A DNA stretch of 64,000 nt from positions 124,001 to 188,000 of the forward strand of contig NZ_VUOH01000003.1 of the NCBI RefSeq assembly GCF_015390235.1, read 5' to 3'. Shown here one piece after another: positions 63,415 to 64,000 of the stretch (its first letter is position 1; each line of letters starts with the position of its first letter). Both the position numbers and the translations under genes were made by a program. This stretch comes from Quadrisphaera sp. INWT6. Lineage in GTDB: Bacteria; Actinomycetota; Actinomycetes; Actinomycetales; Quadrisphaeraceae. Under the pieces are notes generated by a model. The model was not told where the DNA came from. It saw nothing but the letters and a program-made list of their open reading frames with translations, and ran no database searches.

Positions 63415-64000
63415 TGGTCGTCCTGCGCGCGGACGTAGGTGTCCTCGGGCTTGTAGTACTGCGCGGCGTTCTCGGGGGTGACCACGGTGGTCTGGACGTA
63501 CTTGGTGCCCCCGGGGCAGGCCTCGGCGTTCTTGTTGTAGGCCTGCAGCGCCATGCGCACGGCTTCAGCGCCCTGGTCCCAGGGCTGGTTGGACGCGGTA
63601 GCCTGCAGCGGTCCGGTGGGGTCGTCCACCATCTGCTTGACCGACTCCATGCCCCCGTCGTAGGAGCCCTCTAGGATCCCGTCTCCCCAGAGCCCGGCCT
63701 GGGTGAGCGCCTGCTGGACGCCGGCCTGCATGACGTCGCTCTCGCTGTAGACGATCTTCAGGTCGGGGTTGGCGGTGGCCACGTCGCGCATGGGGGCCAG
63801 GGCCTTGTCCGGCAGCCAGTTGCCGTACTTGAAGTCCAGCTCGGTGGTGGTGATGCCGGGGTTGGCCCCCATGACCTCGTTGTAGCCCTGCATGAAGCCC
63901 TGGTAGCGCAGCTCGCTCAGGACGTCTCCGGGGTAGCCGCCGATGCCGACCAGCTTGATCTGGCCGCTGGTGCCCCACTTGGTGATCGCCTTCTGGGCGA
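63411..64000 (-). CDS. ribose-type ABC transporter substrate-binding protein (5' end outside the window)
   Basis: The C-terminal 196 or so residues of a Peripla_BP_4 protein. Seen: LVGIGGYPGDVLSELRYQ, KIVYSESDVMQAGVQQAL, GILEGSYDGGMESVKQMV and NQPWDQGAEAVRMALQAY. The frame is open to the window edge and no start is visible. First gene of the importer operon; the promoter and any operator for the LacI protein are probably beyond 64000. Confidence 0.92.
   Translation of the reverse strand, partial: AQKAITKWGTSGQIKLVGIGGYPGDVLSELRYQGFMQGYNEVMGANPGITTTELDFKYGNWLPDKALAPMRDVATANPDLKIVYSESDVMQAGVQQALTQAGLWGDGILEGSYDGGMESVKQMVDDPTGPLQATASNQPWDQGAEAVRMALQAYNKNAEACPGGTKYVQTTVVTPENAAQYYKPEDTYVRAQDDQ

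Noticed and set aside
1-64000. CRISPR arrays, rRNA, tRNA or riboswitches
   Set aside because: No regularly spaced repeats with unique spacers and no recognisable RNA gene or riboswitch core were seen; the leaders before glnA and lipA are too short for known riboswitches.

Overview
The base composition is very GC-rich with strong G/C third positions. GTG starts are frequent, many promoters look leaderless, and the gene content (F420-linked oxidoreductases, a DUF4191 protein next to lipA, adenylylatable GSI-type glutamine synthetase, SigE-family sigma factor) points to an actinobacterium. A Kineosporiales-like genome is my guess, not something the sequence proves.

Layout. 0-7.8 kb is core-type chromosome: an LLM-class oxidoreductase and DMT exporter divergent from a MarR regulator, then a flavin reductase, lipA, DUF4191, NUDIX, RDD and glnA. 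7.8-10.8 kb, directly behind the glnA terminator, is the remnant of an integrated element: tyrosine integrase, excisionase-like HTH, a decayed NERD-domain gene, four copies of a short repeat and a gene-free stretch. 10.8-18.1 kb is one long translationally coupled minus-strand operon (TIM-barrel isomerase, Gfo/Idh/MocA dehydrogenase, PmoA-like protein, ABC binding protein, two permeases, beta-lactamase-fold hydrolase) facing an AraC regulator. An IS30-type element follows (19.5-20.8 kb), then a PLP decarboxylase with an MFS exporter (20.9-23.6 kb), then a cyclic-di-GMP block of two GGDEF-EAL proteins, a FIST sensor and a GAF-GGDEF protein (23.8-31.8 kb). 32-37.8 kb holds a membrane protein, a NarL-type two-component system, a DUF998 protein, an SDR and an F420-type PPOX protein.

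38.2-41.7 kb is the most unusual part. It contains a secreted protein with a repeat I do not recognise, an amidoligase-family gene, a SigE-family sigma factor, and a membrane protein in the anti-sigma position whose outer part carries three more copies of the same repeat. 41.8-46.2 kb has an FAD monooxygenase divergent from a MarR regulator with a perfect 8-4-8 operator, a secreted DUF4214 protein and a secreted bulb-lectin-type protein. 46.3-55.3 kb is a glycoside-use regulon: GH31 alpha-xylosidase, LacI regulator, ABC importer and GH42 beta-galactosidase, with the same 12-bp palindrome in front of both operons. 55.8-64 kb is a second carbohydrate cluster: a gluconate-dehydrogenase-like small subunit with a GMC oxidoreductase, an aldo/keto reductase, a LacI regulator and a ribose-type ABC importer that runs off the end.

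Quality note. At least six otherwise intact genes are broken, each explicable by a single missing base (permease start at ~12.85 kb, NERD, amidoligase twice, anti-sigma-like protein, GH31, GH42). Reading through restores family-typical proteins, so these may be consensus errors rather than true pseudogenes. The NERD gene also has an in-frame stop that a deletion cannot explain.
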